Assembly: GCA_964574815.1 (NCBI GenBank)
Contig: CAZNPL010000028.1
Span: forward strand, 32,010-96,009
Direction: 5' to 3'
From: CAZNPL01 sp964574815
Lineage (GTDB): Bacteria; Planctomycetota; Phycisphaerae; UBA1845
Length of the DNA: 64,000 nucleotides
Under the pieces are notes generated by a model. It searched no databases. It worked only from the letters and a program-made list of their open reading frames with translations, and had not been told where the DNA came from. Below, one piece after another: positions 63,701-64,000 of the stretch. Made by a program: the position numbers and the translations under genes. Numbering within the stretch: the stretch's first letter is position 1; each line of letters starts with the position of its first letter.

Positions 63701-63951
63701 AGCGCGGCGCGGTTTTGTTGGGAAACGTAGCGGCTGGCACGCTGGCCGTCGCGCTCGATGGAACTTTGAACATCACGCTGGTGGACGGCTTCGTGCCCGG
63801 CGTAGGTGCCGTCATCGAGGCGGTGTACTATTCGCCCGGCTCCCGCAGCGGCGAGTTCGCGACAATCAACGGTCTCGACATCGGAAACGGGACCGCGTTC
63901 CAGCCGACCTACACTGATACGGCCCTCTTGCTGGAAGTTGTCGTGCCCTAG
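57790..63951 (+). CDS. Giant secreted YD-repeat (Rhs-like) protein with dockerin and beta-helix
   Basis: 2,053 aa from ATG 57790. A signal peptide (LAYTLVILISPEPSAA) is followed by an Rhs N-terminal segment (EVVDPFSGNLMLRHVDLHLP, DLTLHRVYNSK). YD repeats fill about 330-1295: FDYDDLGRVTRI, FAYDELGRLTSLTHADGTT, YDAAGNL, FTYDNAGNIETMTDGAG, YTYDERGNLKYL, YVYDGQGRRVLAE. Where the Rhs core should follow (after YHYDQEGNRVAEST) there is instead a dockerin-like region at about 1315-1430 (DANCDRVVDYEDLHVLQACF, DFDGDLDIDCHDAAIM, DFDCDRDIDYDDVRVF). After that a beta-helix of about 600 residues starts at NKFWIVDADGFWHEPANWS, with IAGGTLTVEDTVQ- and LDGVTVNADLQV-like rungs. It is predicted extracellular or surface-attached. 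No protease or toxin tip is seen. Confidence 0.82.
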   Translation: MGVRNKAIALAYTLVILISPEPSAASTNSEHPLRQIHSGADGSEIAPKVVINGAMRPRLVPTATASEGTPSPRPSGDGWDQYDPTSMYDEKGLVPPRGFSAQAPNEVVDPFSGNLMLRHVDLHLPGVAGLDLTLHRVYNSKIHRNYAAVVTGDPIRVGLGLLFPHPTCVGVGWSLHMGRLVGAVNALPNAALPGPRYYEKSDGSQHPFYQYIGPGCGDETTDICLLTKQKDNPYRLTTETPWMLSTADGLTITFDHSLFDGETLVHYATEICDVHGNRIQIFYLDYTILIDGTEYERLYLPHFIDYIIDSAGRTVDFDYDLVSGDQIRLSSIAANGRVYRYFYSPQTPHSQTLLTAAQLPEGAAWQYAYEGLNSGDCADNSKRWCECTGITYPSGGTIEYTFDDHVFWVQTNPMSVRAVVQRDVGGRAVTPATWTYTYNRGAQYTEDEHTVITRPDGVQEIYTYFGVGDGPYNPIGLAWKAGVLLEKKTRDPVVGTVLQTETLDWIASPPISDEIVGDPWIGFDIGVFVPRLREHVIQRGDLTWTTEHASFYDSNNRPRCTIETGDGATRYRLQGYVTETRAQGDRLFRFLNLLNANVLSYDPFDPGVCDPSQSVSVTPALGDEVEVHSYNNLGQIVSTERNGIRTEYRYHADGTLNAEISYRSADPPNDPTDGYCTTYADYQYGVARRIGHGAPAPLCIPSVYDVHRTVDWFGSVESWTNGRGYTTGFDYDDLGRVTRITPPPISHETEILIAYDGSPGVCGTMSRVSQGVYWVETGIDGFGREASKAISGGVYVRQEYDALSRVSFRSLPSDAPDSGDGDTFAYDELGRLTSLTHADGTTIGYAYDTTAHTVTITDELGRQTVQTRRAFANPDDFQLVRIQLPGETVPLADTYTYLVGGHLTGVHYAGTQRIISYNFAKRVKHQYSPETNNLFFGYDAAGNLRCRDRGANDEHCNDSNLDDPLAQMNYELDALGRATAVTYHDPATPDATFTYDNAGNIETMTDGAGDHVFTYTATDRLESAASTINGVVYTSAYTYDERGNLKYLVYPSGRVITYDYDAGNRVTGAGDGTINFITNIEYHPAGLARRYTYGNGVTTTTGLDSRQRPDDIAASGVMNLAYGYDDVGNVTALSDSVTGYAAAFQYDDLDRLEDAAGPWGNLHYTYNAAGDRIWERLNGIYAFYQYDGFGQLASITGRLFLGFSYDDFGNTIARDGSGLHGFDYLYDKVNRIIEVTEYDNNGVGTVVARYVYDGQGRRVLAERPAGQERRVYHYDQEGNRVAESTDQGFMLTEYVVVNGRTIAELDVRQFAGDANCDRVVDYEDLHVLQACFAGSGNGIPVEPTGCEGADFDGDLDIDCHDAAIMQESLDLESCAFGDFDCDRDIDYDDVRVFSAAAAGPLTESPCVAFDADADGNLDLLDYAALQRAFTLEPPPNKFWIVDADGFWHEPANWSDNEVPDSDDVVSIDRAAGDYTITISEGEQSCFSVTSEERLTIAGGTLTVEDTVQVNNEFKLGAGTIANGTIRPGSSGEGLIPSTSVERGTLDGVNLQANMLMQRNDHVNIAGGMTLDGVITMATPTGLCQLQFLGAGALDGAGEIVFTPGMNGTQGLWSADDPWNIGSDMTIRGGGGIVGGKGFVNLGTIRAESAGEEIRINQGGNEGTLEASGGGTLSIQGDSFGGTPWRNNGTVQATNGGTLSFVINWRNDGVIALTDSTVNFGGTFTRGDIGNLQRSGGTVNINGTLDNTASTLALDSTTGSWTLSNGGRILGGTVVATDGAVLIIGDDSVSPVLDGVTVNADLQVADTSVKFVNGVVLDGTAALQNGTLYFEPAEILNGTGEVVFDGGRVLPRIGSSTLTIGAGMTIRTGAGSGSVGGYYPGGTIINQGAISAETADQTIYVECDGFTNEGVFTTVNGGRFAVGVRSPAMWTNTGTISVGKGSSFTVDLFSGGFEQTSTGAISVEIGGFSDAERGAVLLGNVAAGTLAVALDGTLNITLVDGFVPGVGAVIEAVYYSPGSRSGEFATINGLDIGNGTAFQPTYTDTALLLEVVVP

Positions 63952-63957
63952 CCCCTG

Positions 63958-63982
63958 ATCAAGCGTGATTGGTTCGCTTGAT
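63958..63982 (+). terminator. Weak hairpin after the YD-repeat gene
   Basis: ATCAAGCG (63958-63965) pairs with CGCTTGAT (63975-63982) around a 9-base loop. It starts seven bases after the stop codon. The bases after it are not a clean T-run, so terminator function is uncertain. Confidence 0.35.
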
Positions 63983-64000
63983 TTCAAAAAAGTACTCGAA

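Overview
The window is GC-rich bacterial chromosome and most likely comes from a member of the Planctomycetota, probably a Phycisphaerae-like lineage. The reasons are the long secreted proteins with dockerin repeats and Cys-rich 'GACC/ACCLPDG' repeats, a PEP-CTERM protein, an ECF sigma factor paired with an unusual membrane anti-sigma-like protein, a HTH-plus-transmembrane protein, and DUF1573-thioredoxin fusions. This placement comes from domain style only; there is no rRNA. About 30 genes and one tRNA are supported. I saw no CRISPR array, transposase or integrated phage.

Layout. 0.6-1.6 kb: a small unknown gene followed by an XRE-type regulator. 1.7-9.3 kb: housekeeping or accessory genes (DUF418 membrane protein, membrane-fused spermidine-synthase-like protein, Ski2-like helicase, M29 aminopeptidase). 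9.9-21.8 kb: three secreted proteins on the plus strand, one with 'VGIGTTSP' fibre-like repeats and two large dockerin proteins. 22-25.5 kb: an envelope/signalling group (small membrane protein, HTH-acidic-TM protein, OmpA-family lipoprotein, response regulator). 25.5-31.6 kb: solitary D12-class DNA adenine methylase, tRNA-Thr(CGT), endonuclease V, ECF sigma with anti-sigma-like partner, and divergently an L,D-transpeptidase followed by a sigma-54 activator. 31.8-45.5 kb: five secreted proteins on the minus strand, four with dockerin repeats and one ending in PEP-CTERM. 46.6-52.4 kb: a DUF1573 protein carrying three thioredoxin domains, then another dockerin protein. 52.8-55.8 kb: parvulin-type prolyl isomerase, HDOD protein, small lipoprotein. 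56.6-64 kb: a split Rhs-type locus, with a short secreted Rhs-core protein followed by a 2,053-aa YD-repeat/dockerin/beta-helix protein.

The main theme is an extracellular modular protein network. Eight proteins carry dockerin-type calcium-loop repeats. At least six proteins carry beta-sandwich domains that resemble cohesins. These sit with Cys-rich repeats, HYR-like domains and prepeptidase-C-like sandwiches in shuffled order. In one operon a PEP-CTERM protein with only a cohesin-like domain lies directly downstream of a dockerin protein carrying the same domain, which suggests a surface anchor and its ligand. No glycoside hydrolase or other catalytic partner is visible, so a classical cellulosome is not supported.

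Regulatory sequence is visible in places: several strong hairpin terminators, a few sigma-70-like promoters, unusually long apparent leaders before large secreted-protein genes, and a CCGATAAT direct-repeat array placed like an activator site. All functional statements rest on motif reading by eye; no database search was run.
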